Counted from the first letter of the stretch, positions 23,948-36,512 are shown. The stretch: 64,000 nt of DNA from Branchiostoma floridae (GCF_000003815.2 NC_049989.1:3815960-3879959); one strand, 5' to 3'. The notes: generated by a model from the letters alone, not told the origin. Program-made: numbers and translations.

Positions 23948-26900
23948 ATGGCGGTGGAGACCTTAGACGACTTGGATACCAGACTGGGTGCTGGCGACAT
24001 CGTAGCCGTGATTGTTTACTTCGTGGCTGTTGTGTGTGTTGGACTATGGGTATGTATGTTTTGCTACTGTTTTGGATCTAAGGGGGCTTTATCAGAACTT
24101 AATGAGGGTGACACTGACAAGTGTGTATTTATCTCAGAATCCTTTTGCTGCCGCTGCAGTTAACTCTTTGTAAGGGGAAACTTCAATTATTCTCTGTTTA
24201 GAATTCAAGAAAAGCTACAGTGGCAGCATATGTCACAACTACAATCGTGTATGTCCCCAATTTAGTACCTGCAGCCATTTCCACTGTAAGAGAAAACAAC
24301 TACAGCAAACTTGCCGGCATTAATTGGTTACTCTATAAATCTTGAATGTACAGTACAATTATTTTAGTATCAGTCAGAATCTTGAAATTGTATATAATAC
24401 TAATTCAATAGATACATCATTCAATGTATTTTTCACTAAGGTTAAGGATTGACTTTTGAATTTCAGTAGAATCTACAGACTTCATTTAGTATGCTCATGC
24501 AATGATGGTCTAACTTAGATGCTTTTCTGTGGGAAGCCTAAAGACTAAGTGTACAACTACAATGGTCTTTTTCTTCTTCCGATCTAAAATCTTCTTTCTA
24601 GCTCAGTACAGTGCATGGCTTGTTAGGTAGAAAGTGCAGCTGTCAAAAAGCGCTCACAAAAACAGGCCTACTGGTTAAACACAGTGTTTTCAAGTTCAAC
24701 ACACACAGAGCAAATATTTTGACTTAGGAAAGGTATTTGAATGAAAGGGGACCTAGGATAATGTTTGCACTTACATTTGTATTTCCAGTGGGGTGGAGTG
24801 TTATACTACAGGCCACATGAATAACATTGTATGGTTGAAGTTATCTGAAAATTGCAAGGTTCACCTATACATGTGATCAAGAAAAAATATTTTGAATTGG
24901 ATTTTCACATGATATAACTGTATCTATAACTTCTTTATTTGTAGCAAATTAATGATTGAATATAATTGTTTGTTGTTTGATATAAATTTGTCCAAAGGAC
25001 AGAAAGACTTCTTTTTTTTTTAGTCAGACATTGGCATTTTCACCATGTCATAAACTTCATAGTCATATGGCCATAATGCACAGGATTTTGAATAATGTAC
25101 AAAATCATTTTTGTGAACATGTCATAAGTAAAGTTACATCTAAACTTGACAAGTTTTGAATGGAACATTTCTTAACTGATGAAAAATTTTCATCCCAGAA
25201 AATATATGCATGTTTGGGTCCTTTTCTTCTAGCAGATGTCTGGATTCAGATTAGTTAATTACTCTTTAAGAATTGCAGGGCAATAGGGACACAACTGCTG
25301 TAACTGAATAGTAAATAGCTACTGCTATAGAAATTTAACCACTATCAGCATTGTTTGTATGCTTTTTTCCTCTGCTTTGTCCACAGAGCAGAGGATTGTG
25401 CTTTCCCATAATGCCCTTGGCTCGGGCATCCCTGATGATACCGTTACGTGTGGATATGGAAAATCTTGGACGGCACTTTGAACGTTAGGACAGCTTTTTA
25501 ACATATGATAGCATACAAACTGCCTGTCTTTTATAGTGCATTTTGTTTCACAAGTTTTCTTTCTTCTATCACACTAAGAATGGAACACACATCCACTGCA
25601 CCTGTACAGCTTTTTGTTTTGAATTCAGATTATTCATTGAGTACAATATGTCAGTAGCTACATCTATCTAGTACATGTTTTAACACCAGAAAGTTTGTGC
25701 ATTTGAGTTAATGTAAAGAAAGAAACTAACCCCTTTTCAAGTCTGTTGTTTGAAGTGCAATATGTTAGCAAGATCTTTTTTATAAAAAAAGTAGTTTTAT
25801 GATGAGAATAGAATGAAAATGACTTATGCAAACTCTTTGATTTATCTATCTTGGTGAGAATTATGTAGTTATAAGATGTATGAGTTGCAAATTTTGGCTG
25901 CTTGGCGGCATGCTTTTACTTTTGCACAGGCTTTCTCGCATATCAACATTATGAATTGCACGTTGAATTATGAACTGACCAGGCATCGTCTGTTTTGGGT
26001 ACAGGCGATGCGACGCAGCAACCGCGGGACAGTCAGCGGTTTCTTCCTGGCTGGAAGGACGATGATCTGGCTACCGGTAGGTTATGAGTTGTTGGTCTGG
26101 AAACAGTATACTAACTAATTTTGGGGGATACATGTGTACTCTAAGAAATCCCCCGAGCAACTTTTTTGATTGAAGGTACAAAATTTAATGTAGTATCTTA
26201 TTGGTGGCCGGTCACCAGGTGAATACGTGAATACATGTACATGTTGTAGTAAGAATAAAGATAATCCACCATCATTATGGAAACAATTGATTGTATGCTC
26301 TCACATTTAGTCTCCCATGTCTGTGTCCAACAGTGTCATTTCTCCTCCTCAGGTTGGGGCATCCTTATTTGTTTCCAACATCGGCAGTGAACATTTCATC
26401 GGGTTGGCTGGCTCTGGTGCGGCCGGTGGGATCGGAGTCGGAGCCTGGGAGTTCAATGTGGGCTGATGATGATATTTTGTTTTTCTTATAATAAAAAATT
26501 GATTTTACCTTTTTATCAACCCCAATTTTTCCTCTTATTCATGAAAATGGAGTTAACATCAACTCTCATGCCATAACATGTCACGTCAAAAAACGCTGTC
26601 ATACAGAGGCCTTCTCAAGATGGTACATCTCTCACTTTAAATTCACATATTTTTGGTGGTATTATAGCATTTGATTTGGTGGAATTATAAGTGTTGATGT
26701 TATACAAAATGCCATATTTCAACAGTATGTCATGACCAAAATTGTCCAAAGCTTTATGTTGTTGCACTGGTCCACAGGCCCTGATGTTACTGCAGCTGCT
26801 AGGATGGATCTTTGTTCCTGTCTACATCGCCTGTGGGGTGAGACTGATGTTTCAATTATATCCAATATAAAGTGATCAGATGGAAGCATGTAGAAGTGGC

Positions 26901-29900
26901 ATCTAAGTGTAAGTGGACCTTGAAACTGACATAAAGAAACATACTGTCAGCTAAAAGTACTAAATATATAAAGGCAGCTTCATAGTTATTGGAGAACAAG
27001 GCTCAAAATACTGGGGTTTTGTGCACCCAGGTGCACCCAAAATTGGAGCTGTGCACCCAATTTATTTCTGTGGGTGCACCCAAATATCTTGATAGGCTTA
27101 TGTATGTTAAGATGTCAGTATACTAAGTAAACACCGTATTCTTGACATCTGTGAGTTAGAAAGATAATAAAATGACTGTCATAGTACTTCCGATTTCTGA
27201 AGATACTAATTACTAATTATAATAAGTAGGTTTGCAATTATGTTATTCTGATATTCTACTTTATTTTATGTGGTGCACCCAAAAATATTTTGGTGCACGC
27301 AATTTTCTAGTTTGGGTGCACCAGTGCACCTATTCCCAAAAATGAATTTCGAGCCCTGCAGATGCTCAACAGAAACAGGTGCGCGACAGAGAAACAGGTG
27401 CGCCACAGAAATATGTGCGCGACAGAAAAACAGGTGCGCAAGAGAGAAGCAGGTGCATGAGAAACAGATACGCAAGAGAGAAACAGGTGCGCAAGAGAGA
27501 AACAGATGTGCAAGAGAGAAATAGGTGCGCAAGAGAGAAGCAGATGCTCGACAGAAACAGGTGCGTGACAGAAACAGGTGCGCGACAGAGAAACAGGTGC
27601 GCAACAGAGAAACAGGTGCTGAAGAGAGAAGCAGGTGCACAAGAGAGAAACAGGTGCGCAAGAGAGAAACAGATGCGCAAGAGAGAAATAGGTGCGCAAG
27701 AGAGAAACAGGTGCGCAAGAGAGAAACAAGTGCGCAAAAGAGAAACAGATTCGCAAGAGAGAAACAGATGCGCAAGAGAGAAACATGCACAAGAGAGAAA
27801 CAGATGCGCGCGAGAGAAACAGATGCGCAAGAGGGAAACAGATGCGCAAGAGAGAAACAGGTGCGCAAGAGAGAAACAGGTGCACAAGAGAGAAACAGGT
27901 GCCCGAAAGAGGAGCAGGTGCGCAAGAGAGAAACAGGTGTGCAAGAGAGAAACAGATGCGCAAGAGAGAAACAGATGCGCAAGAGAGAAACAGATGCGTG
28001 AGAGAGAAACAGATGCGCAAGAGAGAAACAGATGTGCAAGAGGGAAACAGATGCGCAAGAGAGAAACAGATGCGCAAGAGAGAAACATGCGCAAGAGAGA
28101 AACAGATGCGCAAGAGAGAAACAGATGCGCAAGGGAGAAACAGATGCGCAAGAGAGAAACAGATGCGCAAGAGAGAAACAGGTGCGCGAAAGAGAAGCAG
28201 GTGTGCAAGAGAGAAACAGGTGTGCAAAAGAGAAACAGATGGGCAAGAGAGAAACAGATGCGCAAGAGAGAAACAGATGTGCAAGAGAGAAACAGATGCG
28301 CAAGAGACAAGCATATGAGGGCTCGAAATACTCGGGTTTTGTGCACCCAGGTGCACCCAAAATTGGAGCTGTGCACCAAATTTTTTTCTGTGGGTGCACT
28401 ATTTTGATAGGGTTATGTATGTTAAGATGTCATTATACTAAGTGAACACCATATTCTTGACATCTGTGTGTTAGAAAGATAATAAAATGACTGTCATAGT
28501 ACTTCCGATTTCTGAAGAGCTCCGTTCAAATTACTAATTGTAGGTTTGCAATTATGTTATTCTGATATTCTAACTTTATTTTATGTGGTGCACCCAAAAA
28601 TATTTTGGTGCACGCAATTTTCTAGTTTTGGTGCACCAGTGCACCTATTCCCCAAAATGAATTTCGAGCCCTGGAGAAAGTTAGCTGTTCACTCACTGGT
28701 TACTCTTACCTATAGGGACATGTTTGTCAGTACTTGCAGTTTATGCCTTTTGGGGATACAGTTTCTATCATAAATTTGTTGTACACTTCAATAATGAGGT
28801 GATACATGTCCATCTTGTTGCCTTCCCCTCCAGACAACCACGATGCCACAGTGGCTGCGGAAGAGGTTCGGAGGACAGCGGCTGCGCGTCATGTTCGCCG
28901 TCTTGTCTCTCGTGCTATACGTGATGATCAAGCTGTCAGTGAGTCGCTGCTTTACATCTCTCAGATCCGTCTGAATCTTTTTTAGTCATTCAAGTAGATA
29001 ACTGTATCAAAAATTCTAGACAAAGTTAAAGACTTAAGCTCGCTCCGCATTCTATCAGATACTTTGAGGTCCATCTAATAGACATTTATTTCACTCTAAC
29101 TTGTATTTAAGGTTGTTGAATCTTAAGGTTCTGGGTTTTAATCTCAAGTATAACAGTTTTTTTTGGGATGTCATCTTGAAGCTTTAAGTTTGCTATGTAT
29201 GTCACAGGTGAACCTGTACTCTGGGGCTCTGTTCATCGAGCAGTCTCTTGGCTGGAACATGTACCTATCCATTGCCATTCTGCTGATCCTGACTGCCATT
29301 GTGACTATCACAGGTTAGTAAGAACTGTGTACATCAAAATCCAGTCACTGGAGTATATAATGCTATCAAATTGTAACAATTGAATGCTACAATGTAATAA
29401 ATGCTACTGTGTAACATTTAATGATGCTTTCAATCAGAGATCATTAATTCAAGAAGGTTTGCATCTTTTCTCAAGATCATACATTTTCACCAACCCTTTT
29501 CGTTTTGGTTGGAGTATCACATTAACAATTAGGAAATGTGCTAAGAGGTTTTGATTTCGAAAAAAAAAAAAAAGTGTAATCATTTGAAATTTCGCAAACT
29601 TTGCAGACGTATATGCTATGTAAGTACGTAAGTAAGGTTTCTTAAGTACCGTATCTTGTTTTTCTTCATCATGTATGTATAACCCACACTAATTTTATAT
29701 TTTGGATGTTGAGATGTTTAAACCATTGCTCTTGTGCCCCCAGGTGGCCTGGCTGCTGTGATCTACACAGATACTCTACAGGCTGTTCTCATGGTGCTGG
29801 GGGCTGTAGCACTCATGATTGTCAGTAAGTACCTTATGATAAATGTGTTACCAAATGTATGATTGTTTTTTACTGTAAGACGGGATTTTGGTGATATCGT

Positions 29901-32900
29901 GATCAAGTCCATGGACAGTGGTTTCAAATTGCGATACTTTGAGAATATAGCAGTTTGAAAGCACCGTTCCTCAAGTTTATATGATATACCTAAATACTCA
30001 ACAACGGATTTAAGTTACCCCATTGATGAAGGTGACCAAAAATTATACATGTATAGTACGCATGGAGGGGCTTACAAACATGATTGTATGGATGACACAT
30101 TGCTGATACAAGTCTGATACAAGGGTGCAAACTTAGAGAAAGGAAGGTAAGTGTTGTACATACAGGAAAATACGAAATATTTCTTTCTTTAATATGTCAT
30201 GTCCATCCGTGCAACCAGCACGCCCAGATGATGATGAATATGTATTCTCTCTGTGTCCCAGGCATGATTCGTGTTGGAGGATGGGGAGGCCTGAGAGAAC
30301 AGTTTATGCAGGCCATGCCTAACATCACTAAGGAGTACATTCATGCTCAACAGTTCAACCTGACCATGAACAACTACACAGAACAGTATGGGAAGTGTGG
30401 CATCCCTTCAGATGACTCATTCGTGTAAGCCACTGTAATTTTTCCTCCAGTTTGGTGAAGTTTTGTAATTTTTGGATCTTGCATGAAAGATGATTTGACA
30501 TCTTGTTGGAAGGGAGAAATAAAGTTGTATTTATCTTCTTTTCCTCACATTGTCAGAAGGATAGTCAACAGACAGACAACTTCCATGCTGCCTTGGATTC
30601 AAGGCTACATGTAACGTCTGAGTGAGGAATATTAAGCAGATGTGCTTCCTGTGTTGCAGCATGCTGCGTGAGATCAACGACCCCCAGATGCCATGGCTGG
30701 GTTTCCTACTGGGCCAGACCCCTGCTTCCATCTGGTACTGGTGCACTGACCAGGTATACTTAAAATTATAATATACTGTAAACCATTTTAAGTTTGTGAG
30801 GACTTGATTTCACGTCAGGAGGGGAAAGAGGGCATTCAATACTTCACTACAGTAACTGTAAAAAAAGTAAAACATATTTCATGTTTGCAGTGTGATAAGT
30901 TTGTGGTGTAAGCTCTCCACAAAAACCACAAACATGAAACCACTGCAAGTATTTTGCAATATGCTTTAGTAATCATTCAATAAGTGGCTACTACAGTGTA
31001 TGATCCCTTAATGTTTTTCTTGCACTCGCTGGAACTACATCATTTTTGCAATCTCTAGAACTATACCAGATATATACATGTAGATACACAATTATCATAC
31101 AGATATCTATAAAGCAGTGAGCTGTTGTGCTATATTCCCCTTTAGACTAAGAGTTGTTTTGTGTATGTTTCTCAATCCAGGTGATAGTGCAGAGGGCGCT
31201 GGCAGTTAAGACTGATGAGAGTTGTACTGTATATTTTTCTCCAGGTGATAGTACAGAGGGCGCTGGCAGCTAAGAACCTGGACCACGCCCGTGGAGCCAC
31301 CCTGATGGCCGGGTTCATCAAGATCCTGCCCATGTTCATGATGGTCGTTCCCGGGATGGTCAGCAGGATTCTCTTCCCCAGTAAGACTCAGCTGTATATC
31401 AAGCAATGCTTTAAGACCCTGTCACTCATTCAGGACTTTCTCCATCCTTTCCACCAAGCACTACATGTAATCAACCAAGGATTGGCAGTAGGACCAGTTT
31501 CTAGGCCATGCAATCAAATTTTACTCCCAAAAAAGCATGCCTAATGCTCGCGATAAACAGGATACTAGTGAGTGTGTGTGTGTGAGTGTGTGTGAACCAT
31601 GCCACAACTACTGCTCACTTTAATTCCCAACTACTGTCCCTTACTGTTGCGCAAGCAATTCCAGTTGAATGCAGTCAAACCATGATTGTTGCTCTCTAAT
31701 GTTTCCAGATCAGGTGGGCTGTGCCGACCCTGCCACATGTCTGGAGGTGTGCGGAAACTCTCACGGCTGTACCAACATCGCCTACCCTAAACTGGTGCTG
31801 GGGGTCATGCCAGTGGGTAAGTTAGGGCTTCTAAGGTATAAAATAGTACAGGACTGGTCAATGCATTCTCAGATTGCCAGATTTGATGTTCATGACCTCA
31901 GCATAGTGTATCCCAGAGTATGTTACTTTGTAGCCCACTTAAATACTGCCTGATTGCTATAAGGTAAATGTTAACACTTTCTTTTTTGTCACTCATTCGC
32001 CAGTAGGTAAGTTAATGCCAGTAGGTACGTTAGGGCTTCTATCCACTCATGTAGGTTAGAAATGACACAGGAATGCATTGTCAGATTACCAGAATGGATG
32101 TTCATGGCTTCAGTACCTTAGACTTTCAGTACCGTGGACAGGACCATTGAGACATGCAGTACTCGGTACACCAGACATTCAGACCACTGACAGGACATTC
32201 AAATACAATTCAATCTCTACAACTGGGAAAAAAAACGGATATTTACTTCCGGACGTTTCGAGTGACATCCATCACTCTTCTTCAGTGTCACTAGAATGAA
32301 CTAGCAGAACAATTCGAGTACAGCTAACTAGAAAAAGTGGTTAAACCACTAACTCGTAAGGATCATATGCAATTGTATCTTAAATGTAAATCATGTTAGC
32401 ATAGTTCCTTATGGTCAGACAACATCAGAACCACTGACAGGACAAATTGAAACACACAGTCCTCAGTAAACCAGGCATTCAGCACCGTGGACAGGACCAT
32501 TGATACATTCAGTCCCCGTTTGTAACCCACTTATACCTGCTTGATTTCTGAAAGTTAGACTTGTAGATGCCTGAAAATTTCATTGTAGAGATAAGCTTTT
32601 CTTTATCTAATAATTCTTTCCTAAATAGTGATTTACCACATCTGTGGCAGTCTTGACATACATAACAGGTGACCTGTTCAAAACGTGACCAGACTCTAAG
32701 GTTTGATCCACTCACTATGGGAATGAGCCCTACTCTTTGTGAAAAGTGTGGTGGGTTCTTTAACATGCTGAACGTGTGGCTGTACGTTCTCAGACATGGG
32801 ACCTCCGGCTGTACTTCCCAACCAAAATTCTAGCCAAAAAGCAGTTAGTGATACTCAAGCAACTAGAAATGATTTTGGAAACAGACGTTTCATATAGCAT

Positions 32901-35900
32901 CCACTATCTTTCATCAGTATTACAGTAACAAAATTCTAGCCTCTGATTTTTACTTCCAATGGCACAAAACTGGGGTCTGCTAGATACGAATTTCAACCCA
33001 GACCCTTTAGATTTCAAGAAGCCTTGTTTGAAAGAAAGCTTTGCTGACATGACAAAAAAGTTCAGTGGCTTTTGTACGGTCAAGTATAAACTACAAAAAA
33101 GAAAGAAAAAATACAGAGTAGACCTTAAAATTCTAGTAATCAAACAATATAGGATAGTAAAATTCTACAGAAATGTGTAATGTTGATGTTTCCAGGAGCT
33201 CGTGGCATCATGATGGCCGTGATGGTGGCTGCCCTGATGAGTGATCTGGACTCCATCTACAACTCCGCCTCCACTATCTTCACTATCGACATCTGGCAGC
33301 GTCTGCGCCCCCACGCCGGCAACAGGGAACTCATGATTGTCGGCAGGTAAACACTTTTGTTATCCACAATTGAACCTTGAAAAATTGTGGCGTTGTGTGG
33401 GGCGTAACTGGTAGAGCGTTCGACTCGGAATCTAGAGGTCCCGAGCGAGCCCAAGTTCGGTACCCGCCGTACCCCCGAAGTTGTGCTCTTGGGAAAGGCC
33501 CTTTACATGACCTTCCTCACTTCACCCAGGTTTAAAAATGGGTACCTGACTTCGGTCAGGGAGGTAAAAGAAAAGACTACCTCTATCTTCTGTCTGTACT
33601 GTGTGTATGGTGGCACTGTTTTGTAAGTTACTAACTTGAGTGCAGTGCCACAGACACTACAGGACATGTTAAGAACGGATCCTACAGGCACTAGGGAGTA
33701 CAAGCACTACAGCCCAGGTACTGACACAACAAAGGGCACAGACACTATATAACAGGAATAAGTAAATCTAAAAAGTGCCAATGTTCTGGTTTGTGTCTCA
33801 ATGTCTGGGTTTTTTTTTTGTTTGCCACTACTGTGGGTATGATCACTATATTGCGTACGGACCCTACAGAGGGTACGGAAACTAAGTAACGGGTAAAGTA
33901 AATTGTAAAAAGTGCCAATGTTGTGGTTTGTGTCTAAATGTGTGTTGTTGTTTGTTCTGTCTGACCCACTAGGGTGATCATGTTGATCCTGACGGTAGTG
34001 AGTATCCTGTGGGTACCAATCCTCATGGCCTCCTCAGGGGCTCAGCTCTTCATCTACATCCAGGAGATCTGTGACTACCTGGTCCCTGCCATCGCGGCCA
34101 TCTTCCTGGTGGGCGTTTTTTGGAAGAGGTGCAACGAAATGGTGAGTCAAGCCAAGCTTGTAAATTACTGTAAACCTTGAAATGTTCATAGTGGTTTTAT
34201 TTTGCTGTGGCCCCTCCATTGCGAGTTATTGGATTATTTTCTTAACCAGAAACTTGAAACACTGCAACTTGAGTTCACACAAAAATATCACAGCTGCTAT
34301 AAATTCAGGTATTTTTGTGGGAACTCAAGTTGCAGTGTTTCAAGTTTGTGTTTGTATTTTATCTTGATAGTCATAGTGCAGTGGCAGCTTTTTCAATAGT
34401 GAATTATAAATCCTAAATAAGATTCCTGGATTTCTTACATGTAAGCTTGATCTTTAATGCCAAACTTTTATCACATGTTTCTTTATCAAGACCTTATGAC
34501 CCACACAAAATGTCACTAAACTTGAGCGAATCATACCTGATAAGTTATCGAATTAACGAATTAGAATTTTAAACTCTTCAATGGAAATGAAATTTTACCT
34601 ACCACTGTCATGTGTTGTTATTGTTTGCCGCTGTTCCAGGGAGCTTTCTGGGGTCTGATGGGAGGTGTAGTGATCGGTCTGGTCCGCACCATCCTGGTGT
34701 TCCTGTACGAGGACGTCCGCTGCGGGGACCACGTGGAAGTGGCGCCCCCTGGTATCGTCTCCCTGCACTACATGTACTACGCCCTCATCATCTTCGTCAG
34801 CACCATCATCCTCACTGTGGTTATCTCCCTGCTCACTCAGCCTCTGCCGGAGTATTTTGTAAGTAACCTGTTACCCTTCTTCTTACAATTTACAGTAAGC
34901 CCATGACGTCCATGCGCACATCAATGTTTGGTTGTTTCTAGGACAAATGTTTTCAGCCATGCTGTAAATTGTACAAAGCAAAATAAACACAATATGCCAA
35001 AGACTTTCAAAAAATATATCAGAAAACATACACTAATGTCATAAAATGTCCTTCCAGACTTTAATCTACTATTTATTTCATTGAAATTGCAACAAGGCAA
35101 TACACTTTTACTTCTTCTTTGTTCAAAATTGTTCTGTGTCAAAGTGTCTTCTGAAATCAAAAAGAAAACAAAAAACTAAACAAAACAAACATCTTCAGTT
35201 TAAGAACTGTTTCTATCCCCAGACTGTGCGCACCACGTACTGGACCTACATGAACGGCTCCATCAGAGACGATGATGTGAAGATGTGGAACAAGTTAGAG
35301 CAGCTGTTTGTTTATTTATTTATTTATTCAACTGTTTACAAACAGCTCTTTTAAAGAAATGTTTCCATCCCCAGACTGTGCGCACCACCTACTGGACCTA
35401 CCTGAACAGCTCCATCAGAGACGACGATGTGAAGATGTGGAACAAGTTAGAACAGCTGCAGGAGGAGGAGGGGGCCAGAGGCGACAAGACTCAGGACGAT
35501 GGGGAGGTCATGGTGGAAAATGGTCAGTTTTATCAATTCCTTTCTATCAGCTTTTGATTAAACAAAATTACTGTAATTCCTAATTTTTTCAATGTACTGT
35601 TATGTTCACGGTTTTCACAGTGACAACTGTAACGTGAACTTATCATTACCAATAACAAATAAATCACTGACTTTTTTGCGTGCACCTGCTGCCACCGTGA
35701 ACATTTAGTCCTGAGAACAAGTTGAATTTTCTCAGACCGTGAAGATTTGGTACTAAGAAGATAAAGTGAGTTTATCACAGTATACAGAACAAGGATATGA
35801 CTTTGCATGTCATACACAACAAAGTTGTGACCTCATGATCAGAAACTAGGGATGGGTACAAACCGTTTTTTCTTGTTGGCCCGGTCCAGAAAAATTGGAC

Positions 35901-36512
35901 CTGAAAAAGTTAAGTGGACTGGATGTTGGATGTTAGAAACTGAACAGATCAGCACTATGGCAGCAGGCATTCACATGTTTTGAGGCTAAATGGTCCAAGA
36001 AAATAGCAAGAGCGAAGTAGAGGAGAGTCGAAATTCATTTTTATGAAGTTTCTACTGTAGAAGTTGGTCTGATTTAACAGAGGCAGTTAGCACTGTGTAC
36101 GTTAAGATGGGATATTCCAACAAACAGATTTGTAGCGAAATGGACCATTGTTTTGAGCATTGCCCATTCACAAACAATTAGGTCCAGGTTCAGGTCCGGA
36201 CCTAGAACTGACGTACAAAAATGTACCTGTACCTGAATTTTCTTACCCACCCCTATCTGAGATCTTATCCCTTTTTATCTTCACTAAATTCTCCAATTTC
36301 TTACAGAGCAACCTTGGTACAAGAGGCTGTTTGTCTGGTACTGTGGCTTCAATGAGAAGACCAAGGAGCCAGTGGAGAAGCCGGATGACTTCAAGGCTCG
36401 TCTGCAGACCCTTGAGCAGGAGCCGCTCATACGGATGGTCCTGAACGTGCTGCTCGTGTGCATCCTCAGTATTGGCATCTTCTGTTATGTCTACTTCTCT
36501 GTGAGACCATGA
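23948..36512 (+). CDS. SLC5A3-like: Sodium/solute cotransporter, SLC5 family, SMIT-like (16 exons, complete)
   Basis: Coding exons: 23948-24049, 26005-26076, 26353-26457, 26778-26837, 28834-28938, 29208-29313, 29744-29824, 30262-30424, 30660-30753, 31245-31380, 31709-31816, 33196-33346, 33973-34141, 34640-34858, 35375-35522, 36307-36512. All borders are GT/AG, phases agree, and the sum is 2025 nt (674 aa plus TGA), normal for SLC5. Visible motifs: [13 protein letters not shown] (66-78), the family signature [12 protein letters not shown] (290-301), [14 protein letters not shown] (393-406, Na+-site helix) and YIQEICDYL (456-464), whose Gln458 matches the sugar-contact Gln457 of SGLT1. Three N-glycosylation sequons (N231, N243, N248) lie in the extracellular loop. 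A last hydrophobic helix ends at the C-terminus. The SEHF, SDLDSI and YIQE variants and the GQTPAS stretch before WYWC favour SMIT over SGLT1, so Na+-coupled myo-inositol uptake at the plasma membrane is inferred. SLC5A11- or SLC5A9-type substrate range is the alternative. The ATG has good context (AAAATGG). Confidence 0.93.
24050..26004 (+). other. Intron 1 of the SLC5 gene
   Basis: AT-rich, 1.95 kb, the second longest intron of this gene after intron 4. No exon, RNA gene or clear mobile element was found in it. Confidence 0.6.
26991..28680. mobile_element. Composite TIR element in SLC5 intron 4: two 360-bp repeats flanking a minisatellite
   Basis: Copy A (about 26998-27359) and copy B (about 28319-28672) are direct repeats over their whole length, with a few small indels. 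Each starts near AGGGCTCGAAAT and ends with the reverse complement ATTTCGAGCCCT. Each carries many GTGCACCCA boxes near both ends. GGAGAA lies just outside both outer ends, suggesting a target duplication whose exact length is unclear. The CAGGGCTCG-type end resembles hAT non-autonomous elements. No transposase is present. Confidence 0.75.
27361..28314. repeat. 19-bp minisatellite, about 50 copies
   Basis: The unit is CAGATGCGCAAGAGAGAAA with variants (GGTGCGC, GGTGTGC, GGTGCACA). It lies between two copies of a TIR repeat inside intron 4 of the SLC5 gene. Because 19 is not a multiple of 3 and the unit lacks stops in every register, long open frames run through it on both strands. These encode a 19-residue repeat and are not genes. 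Confidence 0.95.
31150..31212 (+). repeat. Decoy copy of the start of SLC5 exon 10 (tandem partial duplication)
   Basis: From 31181 about 30 bases repeat the first 30 of exon 10 (which begins at 31245) with three differences, preceded by a similar T-rich tract and CAG. It is thus a second splice acceptor plus exon start, 64 bases before the real one. Reading through from the decoy puts the true exon out of frame and reaches a stop within a few codons of it. It is therefore not an alternative coding exon in this form. Confidence 0.8.
32170..32300 (-). repeat. Dispersed repeat with CTGANGA-hairpin-GAAACGTC motif (copy D)
   Basis: On the minus strand 32285-32252 reads CTGAAGA, then a perfect 6-bp hairpin (GAGTGA/TCACTC, loop TGGATG), then GAAACGTC. 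It lies in SLC5 intron 11. Its 3' flank differs from the other three copies in the window, so it may be a separate subfamily. Confidence 0.6.
32840..32935 (-). repeat. Dispersed repeat with CTGANGA-hairpin-GAAACGTC motif (copy C)
   Basis: On the minus strand 32917-32884 reads CTGATGA, an imperfect hairpin (5 of 6 pairs) and GAAACGTC, then TGTTTCCAAAATCAT as in the copies near 3.5 and 58.7 kb. It lies in SLC5 intron 11, about 600 bases from copy D and in the same orientation. Confidence 0.6.
33394..33575 (+). mobile_element. tRNA-derived SINE in SLC5 intron 12
   Basis: A tRNA-like head has an A-box-like GGTAGAGCGTTCGACTCGG region and a B-box-like AAGTTCGGTACCC. It is followed by a body ending with ATGGGTACCTGACTTCGG and a short A-rich tail. 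The same tail occurs near 8370, so it belongs to a dispersed family. Not a functional tRNA gene, because the acceptor stem does not close. Confidence 0.65.
34250..34347. repeat. Foldback (98 bp) in SLC5 intron 13
   Basis: Arms of 38 bases (AAACTTGAAACACTGCAACT and onward) are almost perfect inverted copies around a 22-base loop. It is a MITE remnant or a stable intronic hairpin; no target duplication was resolved. Confidence 0.75.
35213..35306 (+). repeat. Duplicate copy of SLC5 exon 15, 5' part only
   Basis: The 84 bases from 35223 match the first 84 of exon 15 (35375 on) with five differences, two of which change an amino acid (Leu to Met, Ser to Gly). The acceptor (TATCCCCAG) is duplicated too. 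The copy stops before the acidic EEE stretch and has no GT donor at its edge; TTTGTTTATTTATT follows. If the first acceptor were used, translation would continue 16 codons past the homology and end at a TAA at 35352-35354. That would give a shorter protein lacking the final membrane helix. Confidence 0.85.
35847..36255. mobile_element. Non-autonomous TIR element in SLC5 intron 15
   Basis: The ends are TAGGGATGGGTA on the left and TACCCACCCCTA on the right (inverted, one mismatch). Several GGTCC/GGACC boxes lie near both ends. The flanking octamers TCAGAAAC and TCTGAGAT agree at 5 of 8 positions, a weak sign of an 8-bp hAT-type duplication. The right end is only about 50 bases upstream of the exon 16 acceptor. 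Confidence 0.55.

Noticed and set aside
27266-28407. Open frames of 137-377 codons on both strands
   Set aside because: They are all read-through of a 19-bp repeat with no stops in any register; the same 19-residue pattern appears in several frames and inside an intron.
33394-33470. tRNA gene
   Set aside because: Same reasoning; it is the head of a dispersed SINE with a shared 3' body.
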